Part shown: positions 12,289 through 23,364 of the stretch, one piece after another
Layout of the letters: the number at the start of each line of letters is the position of its first letter
Position numbering within the stretch: the first letter of the stretch is position 1
DNA from: Entomortierella parvispora
Taxonomy: Eukaryota > Mortierellomycota > Mortierellomycetes > Mortierellales > Mortierellaceae
Direction of reading: 5' to 3'
Assembly (NCBI GenBank): GCA_963573315.1
Contig: OY752145.1
Span: 2,294,001 to 2,358,000, forward strand
DNA length: 64,000 bases
The notes under the pieces: model-generated
What the model was told of the DNA's origin: nothing
Database searches by the model: none
Seen by the model: the letters and a program-made list of their open reading frames with translations, nothing else
Position numbers and translations under genes: made by a program

Positions 12289-13731
12289 ATGCAATTGGTT
12301 CATGCTTTAGATATTCCCGAGATCCTGATGCTCTTGGGTACTCACCTCACCAAGGCGCAGCTCGCCGCAGCCTGTCGCGTCTGCAGGGCATGGTTTGCGC
12401 CTTTTTCCCAAGAGCTTTGGTCCTCACTCGAGGAAGAAGATTTCAAAGGAACTCCCCTCTGGGCCATGCCCAAGTACTCTTTCTACATTCGTCACCTGTC
12501 CTGTCCACTCTCTCTGACTTTGGATCGTTTTCGCCCGGGACCTTCTTTGACCCATCTGAGAACGTTTCAGCCTGTCTTGATAACACTCCATAACGTCCTC
12601 CAAATCCAAGGAATCATCTCGACTAACCCTAGTCTACGAACTCTTTCCATCGAATGTTCCAAAGACTATCATGATGAGGTCAGCCGCGGTATGGTTTGGG
12701 TGGTGGCGCAACTCAAAGGCCTTACCTCGTTGCAATTCACAACCCATTGGCGACTCAAGACAGGTTCGGTCGAGTTTTTACTCAATAATTTACCACTGCT
12801 TCACTCGTTTGGAGTCTCGGCCAGGAAAGGAGGGGAGGCGGTTTTAACACTCTTGCCCGAGGATGCCGGTGGGCCTTCTTTAACTCAAAGACTTTGTATT
12901 CGGACTCTGAATGTGAGCCTCCCTTGGATCTATCATCGGTCAATGACAAAGATCCTAAAAGCTTGCCCTCTCCTTGAGTCCTTGGAATGGAACGACTCTT
13001 CTTTCCCTTACCCCGGTCTCCCTGACCTAGGATTGTTTGCAGAGATATTACACACGTTCTGTCCAAACTTACAAGATCTCCGTCTTTCCTCGTACTGGAT
13101 CAGCCAAAACCTTTTACATTATTTGCTCTCACTTCGTAGCCCTCAACCACCCATCACCATCCTTTCGCCAGTAGTACAGCCGACTCGAGACAGCCATTGG
13201 ATTCGATTGAGAAGCCTCCATATCACAAGTGCGTGCGTTTCTGTAGGCAGTATCTTGACGGCCGTCATGTCTGGTCGTCAAATCTTTGAGGAGACCATGG
13301 AGAAGATTGAAGTTGTAGGGGGCACCCCACCGGCTTGGGCGCAGAGAGAGTTGGAGGGTCGACCAAAGGTGGTAGTGTCGATTCTGGAGACGTTCAAGCG
13401 TCTTTGCAGTTTGAATGTCATGAACGCGACTGTATTGGCCAGGGATCTCTTTTATGATGAGTCGGTGACAGAGGAAACGAGGGTTGGGAATATTGGAGGG
13501 AGGTTGAAACTCAAGAGCTGGGCTAGTCCTCGTATCGTGTCGTTGGCGTTTCGGATCGAAGGTCCAGATAGATATTGGTGCCCGCCCGAGGTAGCAGAGC
13601 CTTTTGAAAGATCAGGATCTGCACAGCAAGCAGTTCAGGATAGTGGATACCCCCTCTATAGTCTTATCAAGGCCCGTCTCGATGGGTTTGCAGACTTGGA
13701 TCAGAGTCGAATTAGATACCAGTCTGTATAG
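12289..13731 (+). CDS. F-box protein with C-terminal leucine-rich region
   Basis: Single-exon 480-residue protein. The N-terminus reads LDIPEILMLLGTHLTKAQL followed by AACRVCRAWFAPFSQELW, the P..I..L...L....L......VCR.W pattern of an F-box, which binds Skp1 in SCF ubiquitin ligases. The rest is leucine-rich with loose LRR-like segments (SLRTLSIECS, LESLEWNDSSFPYPGL, NLQDLRLSSYW, LRSLHITSA), presumably the substrate-binding part. Substrate unknown. The ATG at 12289 places the F-box at residue 8, as is usual for large fungal families of this type. Adjacent to a decayed LRR-like gene on the same strand, which may be an old paralogue; that link is inference. Confidence 0.8.
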   Translation: MQLVHALDIPEILMLLGTHLTKAQLAAACRVCRAWFAPFSQELWSSLEEEDFKGTPLWAMPKYSFYIRHLSCPLSLTLDRFRPGPSLTHLRTFQPVLITLHNVLQIQGIISTNPSLRTLSIECSKDYHDEVSRGMVWVVAQLKGLTSLQFTTHWRLKTGSVEFLLNNLPLLHSFGVSARKGGEAVLTLLPEDAGGPSLTQRLCIRTLNVSLPWIYHRSMTKILKACPLLESLEWNDSSFPYPGLPDLGLFAEILHTFCPNLQDLRLSSYWISQNLLHYLLSLRSPQPPITILSPVVQPTRDSHWIRLRSLHITSACVSVGSILTAVMSGRQIFEETMEKIEVVGGTPPAWAQRELEGRPKVVVSILETFKRLCSLNVMNATVLARDLFYDESVTEETRVGNIGGRLKLKSWASPRIVSLAFRIEGPDRYWCPPEVAEPFERSGSAQQAVQDSGYPLYSLIKARLDGFADLDQSRIRYQSV

Positions 13732-13909
13732 AATTGAACGGAGAGAAATAACGCCTGACTTGTTCTGTAACTATAAGGAGTTATCGTTTATTGGACCGAT
13801 TGCGTGCGTCAACCGTACGGGTTTGAAGACAGCGTAACGGTTATTGTTAGCCGCTTGGCCATGCTTAGAAGCCGAGATGCCTGGAGGACTGAGGTGGGAG
13901 ACTGAAGTA

Positions 13910-13926
13910 GGGGGGGGGGGGGGGGG
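13910..13926 (+). repeat. poly-G tract (G17)
   Basis: Seventeen consecutive G residues, about 180 bp past the F-box stop codon. Could form a G-quadruplex; tract length is also a common assembly error. Confidence 0.9.
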
Positions 13927-14904
13927 TCCTCGCCTAGGTCCTTCCTAGCATCTGAGGTCATCTCAGAACAAGTGCGTAGGCCTTTATCTATCGATCCTGC
14001 CAGGCGCTTTTTTGAGGCATCCAACTCCCATGCAAGGTCCTAAGATTTTGCTCAAGCTTGTGTACCGCAGCTTTGTGCTTCAAATGCCGTTATGGCGGAA
14101 CTTGTTGACGTCGGTCTTCAAAATCTGTGTTGTTGCTTAGTGTCGTCTAAGTATAATCAGGGAGACTGCCTGCAGGGCTCAAAATAAGAAGTGCCGACCT
14201 CGTTGTAATCTAGTCAACTTGGTCAAAGAGGGCTGTATTTCCCTCACATCTAGCAGCTATTATAAGTGGAGGATCCGACGCCTGTGTCGAGAGGAAGGGC
14301 CGATAACTGCGACTTTGCGCCGACCATAGTGATGAATAGAAGTTGAGGCTATAGTGCTATGAGCTGTGGTGATGATGTGAAGAATGCGAGCGAATAAACC
14401 ATCTTTTCAATGGATCCTTTGTCGTGACAGGTTCGAAGTACCATCTATCCACCGGCAGCGGGGCCGCTGTATGCTGATCCTCCCCTCATGGCATCCTTGG
14501 GGATATCCTTTGTGACCAATATCGAGAGCACCTGGTGCATCCGTTCGTTTTGGACATCCCCAATGATTTCAATTTTAGTTATAGCTAGGGATTATCGATC
14601 TACAAGTCTTGGACGACCCCAGGTCAGGGAGGAGACGAAAGTATCAAGAGGAGCTATAAGATGTGTGTAAAAGATTTAGAGAGAAAGAAAGAGGAAAAAA
14701 CAGGGAAAAGAGTCGGTCGCTTCCATTTGAACCGTGGTCAAAAAAGAAACAATTGATGTGGCGCTTCCTAATTAGACGGATGGGTGGGCACTGTTCTTTT
14801 TTTGCTATTGCTTCAAACGAGTCGCTAGATCGACTTTTATTGTTTTAAACAGCACATCTGACGTGTACGTTGAAACAATAGAATAAAGAAGGCAACGGAT
14901 GCCT

Positions 14905-15330
14905 CTTTTTTGAAGGAGGCTGATCTCCAAGTTCCATTTTGAGCAGCTTTACTCTCTATCACGCTCTCTGTTTCTGAATGGTCATCGGCTGTATTATCTC
15001 TTCCGCTTATTCACGGGATCGATATATCCTGGATATCCATACAGCATGGCTCAAGCGCAGAAAAGAGAAAGAAAAAATCTATTCACTGGCCTTTGCGAAC
15101 GTTTACAGTAGTGCCAACTCTATGCGATCGCTCTACCGGACCCTTCATATCGAGCGAACAATAGTCTTGCGGTTCAAGGAGGGAGAAAGATGACACGTTA
15201 TGTCTTCACACTGTGACCCTTGATCTTTATGGGAGGATAGGATCTGTCTATAAGATAAGACGCCGTCAACGCGTGAAAAACGACGATCAGCCTGCGTAAA
15301 GACTTTATTTTGCTGCAGCGTGAGCGGTGT
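14905..15330 (+). repeat. dispersed repeat family, copy 1
   Basis: Segments of this stretch recur in diverged form at 16340-16440 (the 'ctctctatcacgc..ctctttctg..tattca' part) and at 18836-19040 (the part from 'gaacgtttac' through 'gagggagaaag' to the 'gatctt..gggagg' part). Similarity is by eye, with many substitutions and small indels. No coding capacity, terminal repeats or family assignment visible. Confidence 0.5.
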
Positions 15331-15400
15331 ATCTTGAATCTCTGGTATTTGGGTATTAATCCGAGTTCAGAGGGGGGCCAAGCGCTTATCCGTTGACGCT

Positions 15401-15610
15401 TCACTCTCTATCGAGCTCAGAAACTACCACTGCCATGAGACAGGTAACGAAAGGAACCCCCCAACCACCTGTCATTATGGTGCAGGTGGATATTTCTGCC
15501 GCAACAGCAGCATCCCGTCCATAGTTTTTCTCAATCCATTTGAACGCTTTTTCGCGAGTTATCTTCAGGGCGCGTGCTACCTCTGCTAAAAAAGTAAAGG
15601 AATCATCCAT
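15401..15610 (-). CDS. short hypothetical ORF, uncertain
   Basis: 69-residue open frame with fairly even composition (LKITREKAFKWIEKNYGRD, then a Gly/Val-rich end). The N-terminal half would be helical and the C-terminal third is hydrophobic (GVPFVTCLMAVVV). No family recognised, and no intron or neighbour supports it. It lies between a dispersed repeat and a G28 tract, so it may be chance or a fragment of a larger element. Confidence 0.2.
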   Translation of the reverse strand: MDDSFTFLAEVARALKITREKAFKWIEKNYGRDAAVAAEISTCTIMTGGWGVPFVTCLMAVVVSELDRE

Positions 15611-15675
15611 GCTGAAAAATCAAAAACACTGAGGATGGGTATTAGGTGGACTTTTTTGAGGACGGATTCTTTGCA

Positions 15676-15676
<1 letters not shown>

Positions 15677-15704
<28 letters not shown>
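15677..15704 (+). repeat. poly-G tract (G28)
   Basis: About 28 consecutive G residues, a strong G-quadruplex candidate. The length may be inexact if sequencing slipped. Confidence 0.9.
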
Positions 15705-15706
<2 letters not shown>

Positions 15707-15878
15707 AGGTGTTGTTTAGGAGACGGTGAAGAACCTGAGAAAGAGAAATCTGGCTACTTATATTGTTTATAGAAGTTTCCTCAATGGCCTATCGGACGGA
15801 CCGGCAAATAGACAGGTCCGGAACACAACAGATTGTGAGTCAGGGACTTCGACAACGGCGTCGTCAAAGCTCAAAGGC

Positions 15879-15936
15879 AAAGCAAAAGGCAAAGCACAAG
15901 GCAAAGCACAAAGCAAAGCACAACGGCAAGGCTAAA
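15879..15936 (+). repeat. short tandem repeat, ggcaaagcaca unit
   Basis: Five or so imperfect 10-11-bp units related to ggcaaagcaca. It is open in several frames, giving lysine/glycine-rich or cysteine/leucine-rich nonsense translations. Confidence 0.7.
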
Positions 15937-16339
15937 AATCTCACATAAGTGAACGGAAACAGTCCCATCGTCTGCCCGACGCACAGAACATGCGCTTCGG
16001 GTTGCAGAATCTGCTTTGCCAGTTTGGCAAAGCGAAACTCGGGCTGCTTTTCCTTGGGTAATAGATTGAGTCGAGCTAACACAGCAACATCGCAATCAAT
16101 GTCGTAACTCAATCATCATTCTCTTGTTCTTAGTCCAACTTCTTTATCTCAGAAGCTCTCTCTCTCTCTGTCTCTCCTCGTTGTATTCTTGACGTACCCG
16201 ATATGTTCATGCACGCACCACGAGTGTCTGTCTTGATAAAGACAGCAATAGCAAGGCTCTAGGGGAGAATCCTCGTGCCGATAAAGAGGACAACGTCGTT
16301 CGTTTCAGGGATTCCAACTGCAAGACAGTTAAAAGAGGC

Positions 16340-16440
16340 AGATCTCAGAAAGGTTCCATTTTTATTTGCTTAACTCTCTATCACGCCCTCTTTTTCTGGA
16401 TAGTTGTCGCGTGTATTTTCTCTTTCCCTTATTCATAGAA
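16340..16440 (+). repeat. dispersed repeat family, copy 2 (short)
   Basis: Resembles 14905-15010: a run with 'gatctc', 'ggttccattttt', 'aactctctatcacgc', 'ctctttttctgga' and 'ttcccttattca' in the same order. Partial copy, ending just before the stop codon of the phosphoesterase gene. Confidence 0.45.
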
Positions 16441-16504
16441 AACGGGACAGTCGATTTGTCCTAGCAAGTAGAGAAGTGCTCGCAGAACAGAGAAAGATCT
16501 ATTA

Positions 16505-17743
16505 TCACTTGGGTGGCAAGTCGATGATGAAGGGCTGGTTTGTTGGCTGATATCGCTCCGTGCACGAGGATGCATTGATGCACACTGTTGAAGTGCTCCT
16601 TCCTCCGTCCCACTTGATCTCTGAAACACCGTAGCCTTGGTGGATGTGACCAAATATATGGTACAGCGGCCTGACTGACTGGAGTCTCTCTAGAAGCTCT
16701 TCGCAGCCTACGTGTACCTCCTGATTGTTCTCCACCACAATGTCTCTATGTTTCATGGGAGGGCCATGGGTCATCAAGATATCCGTGGATTCTGGGATGT
16801 GCTTCCAGATTTCTAATATCATTTTCCATTGAGAGTCGTCCAGTCAGTATTTGTTAGTGATCGAAAATAGGTTCCAAGATAATATCAGGTAATGCTGTTG
16901 ATCCTCTCACCCATGAGCTTCCCGCGGACGCCGTTGAATGCCCAGTTTCCGAACTCTGGCTGCCACGGGCTACCCCAAATATGATATCCTCTCGTCCATC
17001 CTTCCCATGAGCCCACTTCTGTCCTTGTTGTAGCGCGGTCATCCACATCCATATCCATGGACTCTGCTTTTGATGAAACACCGGCTGATGGTTGATGGTC
17101 TACATCCATTGTCTCTGCCTTTGGCTCTTTTTGTTGACGCTGCTTTTTTGTGTGCAAAAGTGTAGCTCCGTCGACAGTGAACGGTTCGTTATTGAGGTAG
17201 ACGATTCCATGTCCAGCAGTCTTCAGCTTGTCGAGGGCCACTTCATGGATTTCCTTGGTACTGTGGAACCTTTCCCAGTTCTTTTCGTAAAATTCCTTGT
17301 GAAGGATCACATCATGGTTTCCGGCGATAACGACTTTGAGAGGGATATGCTTCAGAGATTTCAGCCAACTGACAAGCTGCTCAACTTGATCCGTTGTGCC
17401 CATCTTTGTCAAGTCACCAGAATGCACTATCGAAAATCGAGAAATAATCGGCACTTAGTTTGCTTCGCTCCTTGTATACATTCATTGTCCTTGATCGTTT
17501 CTCACCCAAGATGTCCGCTTCAGGTATGGGGTAGTTATTGGCATTTGTAGTATTGTGCGTGTCGCTGACGCAGACCATTCGCAACCAGTTTGCTGCTGGC
17601 TTTTCTGCAGGTGCATCACAGGCGAGGTAGACATTTGGCGGCAAGGGTCCGATCTCTGGTTGTTTTGGCTGCTGAGATGTCCCCGGATGAATGATCTCAA
17701 AAGTCTTTGGCGGCGGCTTTGGTTTGGAAAAGTTGGAAAACAT
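16505..17743 (-). CDS. calcineurin-like metallophosphoesterase, MPPED/UPF0046 family
   Basis: Predicted metal-dependent phosphoesterase (physiological substrate unknown in fungi). Three exons, 17743-17506, 17426-16911 and 16812-16505, join in frame to 353 residues. Metal-ligand motifs appear in the usual order: VSDTHN (end of exon 1), HSGDLTKMG (start of exon 2), VIAGNHDVIL, ILMTHGPP and FGHIHQGYG (exon 3). The MPPED-specific stretch YHIWGSPWQPEFGNWAFN is present. An insertion of about 50 residues rich in Lys, Asp and Met (with MDVD-type repeats) sits between the GNHD and GSPWQP blocks and is probably a disordered loop. All catalytic residues seen appear intact. No signal peptide or membrane segment. 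Confidence 0.9.
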
Positions 17744-18835
17744 TTTGAGGAAAGGTTGTCAAAAGGAAGGAGAGGGGTGAGCATGGGAAAAAAACACGCA
17801 CGTTTTTACACCGAGTTGTGTGGCACTGCGCCTTCGTTTCCAACCCCTGAGACACACCCTTAAATCACGCTGATGATCGAACAACTTCAGTAGGGAAGGC
17901 GAATACGAGAGGCTCTCCTGCATGGCGCCCTTGGACATGCTGGGCATGGAGCGAAGTGGCAGTCGAATCGACTTTGCCTCCCTTCTGCTAAGGCCTTGGC
18001 CGGACGTACCCCTAGAGGACAGCCTCAGTGAGTTTTCAAAAGGACAAGCCGAGTCACTCTGGCCAGAATCAGAATGATCTCGAAGCTTCGCCACTGTTTT
18101 GGTGCAGAGTCCTGACGTCGCCTCTTGTCTCCACTCTCAATCGTCACAAGGAGGGGCAGTGCAGTCCGCGAATGCATCCGCTCACGTGGGTGTTCTTTAG
18201 CCAGCGTGATGGTCCGACTGCTTTCCCTTTCATTTCTCGTGTTCTTCCATCTCGGTCAATTGCGGCCATAAAAGTCGCGTGGGATATCTCTGCTCCGTGG
18301 AGAGAGAGGCTTTCCCTAGGTCCGGACTTCCTCCCGCCTATCGTATTATTCCCCATTTCCTAGGTAAATCTTGGGCAACCTCTTTTTTCTATTCATTGAG
18401 CCCCGATTCAGTTGGGTTTCCCCCCCCCCCTCTCTCTCTCATTTTTTTTTGTTTTTTGCCGATCTACTTGGGCCTCTAGGAGAATTTCCCTTCCGTTTTT
18501 TCATCATCCGCCGTCAACGGTCTTCCCCTCCTTCCTCTTGGTTTTTGATCAAACACCTCCTTGGTTGCCCGTTGTTGGCTCCTTTCCGTCTTCTCCGATG
18601 GATCCAGCGGTAACTTTAACCTATCCAAAGATCTTCATGCTCTCTCCTTGATCTCTCCATATTGTTCATTAGTCAGAACACAGTACAGCAACACGAATAA
18701 ACTGTCGTTGTTTTCCTTTTTTTTCTGGGGAAGAAAAAAACTTTTGCGCACTTCTCTTTAGGTTCTGCTACCTTGCTGGATCTACAGATCTTCCTTGAAA
18801 CAAGTCCCATTGGTACCTGTGGTATCTCGCAAGTT

Positions 18836-19040
18836 GTTCTCCGCTGAGAACGTTTAGTGCCAATTCTATGCATTCACTCTATTGGACCCTAAAGTGCAAT
18901 GATCCCGCAGTTCCATGAGGGAGAAAGAGGATGCGGTATCCATCTGCACACTGCGCCCTCGATCTTCGTAGGAGGGTGGGATTTGTCGGTAAGAGTGGGT
19001 AAGGGTTTGCCGATCCAACACAGAAACCAACAGCCTGTGG
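18836..19040 (+). repeat. dispersed repeat family, copy 3
   Basis: Follows 15091-15300 in order: 'gaacgttta', 'agtgccaa.tctatgc', 'ctct..ggaccct', 'gagggagaaag', 'cacactg.g.cc.tcgatctt' and 'ggagg..gg'. Roughly 200 bp, clearly diverged, same strand. Confidence 0.5.
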
Positions 19041-20001
19041 CCGCGGGGAAAAAAAAAAGAGAACCCCAGAAAAAAAAGGCATCACGCGAGCAAACCTTGC
19101 AGGGCCCCGAGCTTGCTTTTTCTTTCAATCCTTCACCAAGGATCCCTGGAACAAAGAGCAAAAGAGACTAGTCTACAGTGCATAACATGCACTAAACGTG
19201 CTCTCACATGTGCTGTACGATTCAAGTGCATTCCTTATTTGGGAGGGTTGCACAGACCCGTGTTAAGGTTTCCAGGACCGTTGAAAGAGCAGCCACAGGC
19301 AGTCGGAGCAACAGCAAAGGTATTTGTGTCCAACCGTGGGGTCCACGTGCGGCTGTGATTGGTCGATATTGGATATCCTTGTTGTCCACCAGGGCCCTCC
19401 AGGGACGAAAACGGAGAGCGGGAGACGAATCCTTCATCCTGGTCGGGACAAATAGGGGTGCAATTGAATGGCGAATTCGCAAGAAAAGTGCTGTCGCCTG
19501 TGTCGGGCGTAAGGATCAGTCAATCACCGATATCAACTTGCTGCATGTAGTCCAGTAACTGATCTTCATTTTCTCTTTTCTCCCAAGGAGAGCTCTCCTT
19601 GCTTCCTCTTGATCTCCTTTGTCAACATCGGCCCTTCAATTCAAAAAAGAATTGGGACGATGATATCCTTTGTGCTCTTGCTCCCACACCTGTAGACCCG
19701 GTACGCCTCTGCTGGGCGAAGAGAGATCTTCATGTGGGTGAAACCTAGAGTCCTTGTGTCGACAGTGCAGATGACCTGCTAAAAGAGGAGCAAGAGGAAT
19801 GATTCTCTACTGGTCAACCAGACGCGTTTTTCTTCTCTCTATCGACTATTTTTTTTAGCACACGACTGCCACCAAAACGGAGATGAAGGTGAGACAGACC
19901 TCCGATCGATAAAGAAAAAAAAAACTGGGGAAACATGAGGAAGTCAGAAAGTCAAAGACTCCAAAAGTGCCCAAAGGCCTCTGAAGCAGACCAGCACTAC
20001 A

Positions 20002-20015
20002 GTACAGTACTGTAC
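20002..20015. repeat. perfect 14-bp palindrome
   Basis: gtacagtactgtac reads the same on both strands and is embedded in further acagta units. Could be a dimeric protein site or a simple-repeat accident. Confidence 0.5.
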
Positions 20016-20359
20016 AGTAATCACGGACTTTTTGGAGTTTTTGTTCCTGAGATTCAATTGCATTTCGGTCTCCAGGCAGCGGATTCTCAAAATCAGAGTT
20101 GATCGTGTGGTGTCCTGCAGCTGTCCTTTGCGCCCTGCTGTGATTCAGAGGTACTCTGCAGAATAGTGGTGGTATCCGAGAAAGGACACATTATGTAGTC
20201 TCGTCGGCGTACTCTCTACTCCGGCCGTGGATGAACGTCCTTAAGGTCCGTTCTTGAGACCCCAGGATGCATCTAAATGTACCTAAAGAGTAAAACCAAC
20301 GGAGCTAGAGAAATTAACCAACTTTGGGCCTCAGAGAAGTGCCAAGAGACAGTGGGGTT

Positions 20360-20363
<4 letters not shown>

Positions 20364-20405
<42 letters not shown>
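20364..20405 (+). repeat. (GA)n microsatellite
   Basis: About 21 uninterrupted AG dinucleotides. Confidence 0.95.
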
Positions 20406-20408
<3 letters not shown>

Positions 20409-22438
20409 GGATTCATATTCTTGTCTGGTTGAAGCAAACATGATCATCTATCTTTGCCAGGGAACCGCGTGGTTGCCCGGATCGGCCATGTTTGTGGCGC
20501 AAGAGGGCGGGCCAAGGTTATGGGGCAAATAAAAAAGAAAAGAAAAAAAAAGCCCACGGGAATCGTTACCGAAGAAATGAGTGGCGAGTGTCCTTGCAGC
20601 ATCCATGGAACCCTTCCTTTCTCGCTCGCTCTCTGACACCTTTTCTGTTCAAATCTGTCAATCGCATGGCGCAAGATTTTTTTGACACCGCAGTCGCACA
20701 AAGACAAAAAGAGACGAGAAAGGCGCGGCATATCAGTTGGAAGAGCAATAGCAAACATCGACTCTGTCCGCTCTTTTTCAACTGGCAAATGTACTTTATT
20801 TTTTTTCTCTCTTTTTGCTATCGTGCCGTATTCTCACGATCTGACAAAGACGACATGGCGGATCTTTGGGTTCCACAACCTTGGAGATGGACTTGAAGAG
20901 GAGAACGAACAAGGAGCCGACTAAACTAGAATTCCCGCCCTTTTTTCATAGCGCAACTGAGAATCCCTTCCACCTTTTACGGCGGAGCAGGGACAACGTC
21001 CGGCCGTTTTGTTCGTTGCTAGTCTACTGCTCGAAGGGGGATGATCAATCCCCCAGACAATTGTGATATCGATGGGGGTGCATGTCCGTTACACAATATT
21101 ATTTCATATTTGGCTCCCATTTGGCCGATGAGCTGGGCTTTCTCTTCGGGGCGACATGGTATGGGCTGATCAGCAGACAAAGACGAACTCTCTTACTCCT
21201 CCTTAATACTGGTGATCTGCTTCGAAGAGCCACTCGTCAGTTGTTGGGCAAGAAAAGGATATCGCACTCGTAAAGTATAACTCACATCAACGTTGGACGA
21301 TAAAGCCCTTTTTTCGGTTGCCCAGCAGTGTTTGGTGACTCGAGTTGAGGTGCCCGCAAAGGGAGAGAATCTTAACGCTGTTAAACATCCGTTGTCAGAA
21401 AAGAAGAGAAAAAAGTTACTCATAATTCCTCGCGAGTGGATCTGGGCCCTTTGTGGCCGGATAATCTGCACCATTGGGATCTGTGTGTGGGTGAGTGAGA
21501 GAGAGAGACAAGGGGCGGCGATAGCAGCAGCAGTTGCTTGTCTTGGAAGCAGTGAACACAAGAAACAGAAAAAAGGCGTCGTATCTTTTCAGTGCTCCTG
21601 GTTCAATCACGAGTCAGAACTGGGACCACATTCAAACATCCGGATGAGAGTAGGTACCCCACCGACTGATACGCGGCAATCGAGTGTTGCATGTTTCTGT
21701 CAACACAACGTACGCTGCATCGGGTACCACCAACAAACAAATGGCAACTACGGCCTACAGAAACACAACATGATTCATGAAATTCGTTCCACTAGCGGTG
21801 AACATTCGACATTTGAAGACAAAAAAGTGTGTGAGAGAGAGAGACCGAGTACAAGACTTGCAGACTTGCAAAAGAGAAATAAAGATATCATACGCACGCG
21901 GTGGATGAGAGCATCTAATCCATCCTGCAGGTCGTTTCTAGCACTTTTTTTTTGTTTTTGTTTGTCGACCCTTGCTTGGATTGCAAAACGAGTCAGGGGT
22001 CCAGGGCTAGACTCAATTGGCGCGATCACATTCTACTGTATTCAGTTGGCACATGGAGGGGCGAGAAGCTCAGCTGTTGGCGATTTCTTGGTCGTGTGGT
22101 GGTTGCACAAAAAGGCCAGCGAAAACCATATCGAGAAGGAGGGCGGAAGGGACCCAAAGATGGGACGAGAAGCAGTGTCTATGAGACCGAACACCGGTGA
22201 GACTGATAAGGGATCGCTAGGAGGTGAAGCCAACATACGAGAGGGAGAGTGGAGATGGTCTCCAATTGAGTTGGAGAGGAATCGAGTTTCGCCTCTGCAG
22301 GAGTTGCAGCCGCTGGCGGAGGAGGAGGGGGAGAAGACGGAACCGTGGGGTTGGGGGTGAGGTGGGTGAATGAATGGTTTTGCTGTGCTGCACACTTTAC
22401 TATCTGTCAATCCTCTTTCTCTTTAATTGAGAGCCGAC

Positions 22439-22524
22439 ATGGCAACAGCAACAACAACAACAGCAGCAGCAGCAGGAGCAGAGGGAGGGAGCAAAGGCGG
22501 CAGCAGCAGCAGCAGCAGAGGTAT
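22439..22524 (+). repeat. CAA/CAG-type trinucleotide repeat
   Basis: Clusters of aca/gca and cag triplets, separated by a purine-rich spacer. It would encode Ala/Thr or Ser runs, but the flanking frame has no recognisable domain. Confidence 0.8.
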
Positions 22525-23309
22525 GGACCAGCAATGCGAGTGGTGCTTGTCTGAATTCAAGGCCAGCGCTGTTGCTCGCCATCGTGCGCCCACAGCGCAA
22601 GGGTGGCAAAGAAGGCGACTGAATCGCCAGACTCCGCGACTGAATAGAGATTCAATATGTGAATCGCAGCCAGCAGGAGATGAAGGTGGCCGCAGCGTGT
22701 GTGTGTTTGAGCGTGTGCGTGCGTGCGAGCGTGCTGAAGGGAGAAGGAAGAAGGAAGGAGGGAGGGAAGGAGAAGACAGAAGAGGGCCCGATCTTCATAT
22801 TTTCATATAAAAGCAAGCGTGCACCAGCAGTGGTGCCCGGGTCTTTGCCTCTGCTTCCCTGTGCGCTGCTCCCTTCCTTCTCTCTCTTTCTTTCTCTCTC
22901 TCTCCTTCCTTCCCCAAGCAAGTGAGCAACCAAGAAACGAATATCAATCGCCCCTTCCCTTCTTGATCTACCATCATCTTCATCTTCATCTTCATCATCA
23001 CCATCCTATCCATCCTATCCATCCAATCCGGTCCAGTCCCAGTCCCAGTCCAGTCCAACCAACAGGTAAGGTCGACTCGTCCTTCGCTCTCGCTCTTTGT
23101 TCGCCGATGGCTCTATTTGCGCTCGGTCTGGTTGGCCCTCGTATATCTTCCTCTCTTGCCTTCGTCTCGTTTCACCCGTCGTCGTCGTCTTTTTTTTTTT
23201 TTTTTTTTTTACTCCTTCAGCTCTGTCCATTGCTTGCTCCATTCTTCCTTCATTCTTCTTTCATTCTTCCTTCCTTCCTCTCATTCTCTCGTCCCACTCC
23301 TCCCATTTC

Positions 23310-23364
<55 letters not shown>

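Larger units (their letters stand above)
13732..15400. other. intergenic region with poly-G tract and a dispersed repeat copy
   Basis: No gene recognised. Contains the G17 tract at 13910-13926 and most of one copy of a dispersed repeat (about 14905-15330), both listed separately. Confidence 0.45.
17744..22438. other. long non-coding stretch with repeats
   Basis: About 4.7 kb between the start of the phosphoesterase gene and the CAG-repeat region. Open frames here are short or biased in composition, and none matches a family I know. Contains a dispersed repeat copy, a GA microsatellite and a perfect 14-bp palindrome, listed separately. Unannotated ncRNA cannot be excluded. Confidence 0.4.

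Noticed and set aside
13910-15704. Poly-G tracts as biologically meaningful switches
   Set aside because: Homopolymers of this length may be real but are also frequent assembly artefacts; recorded as repeats only.
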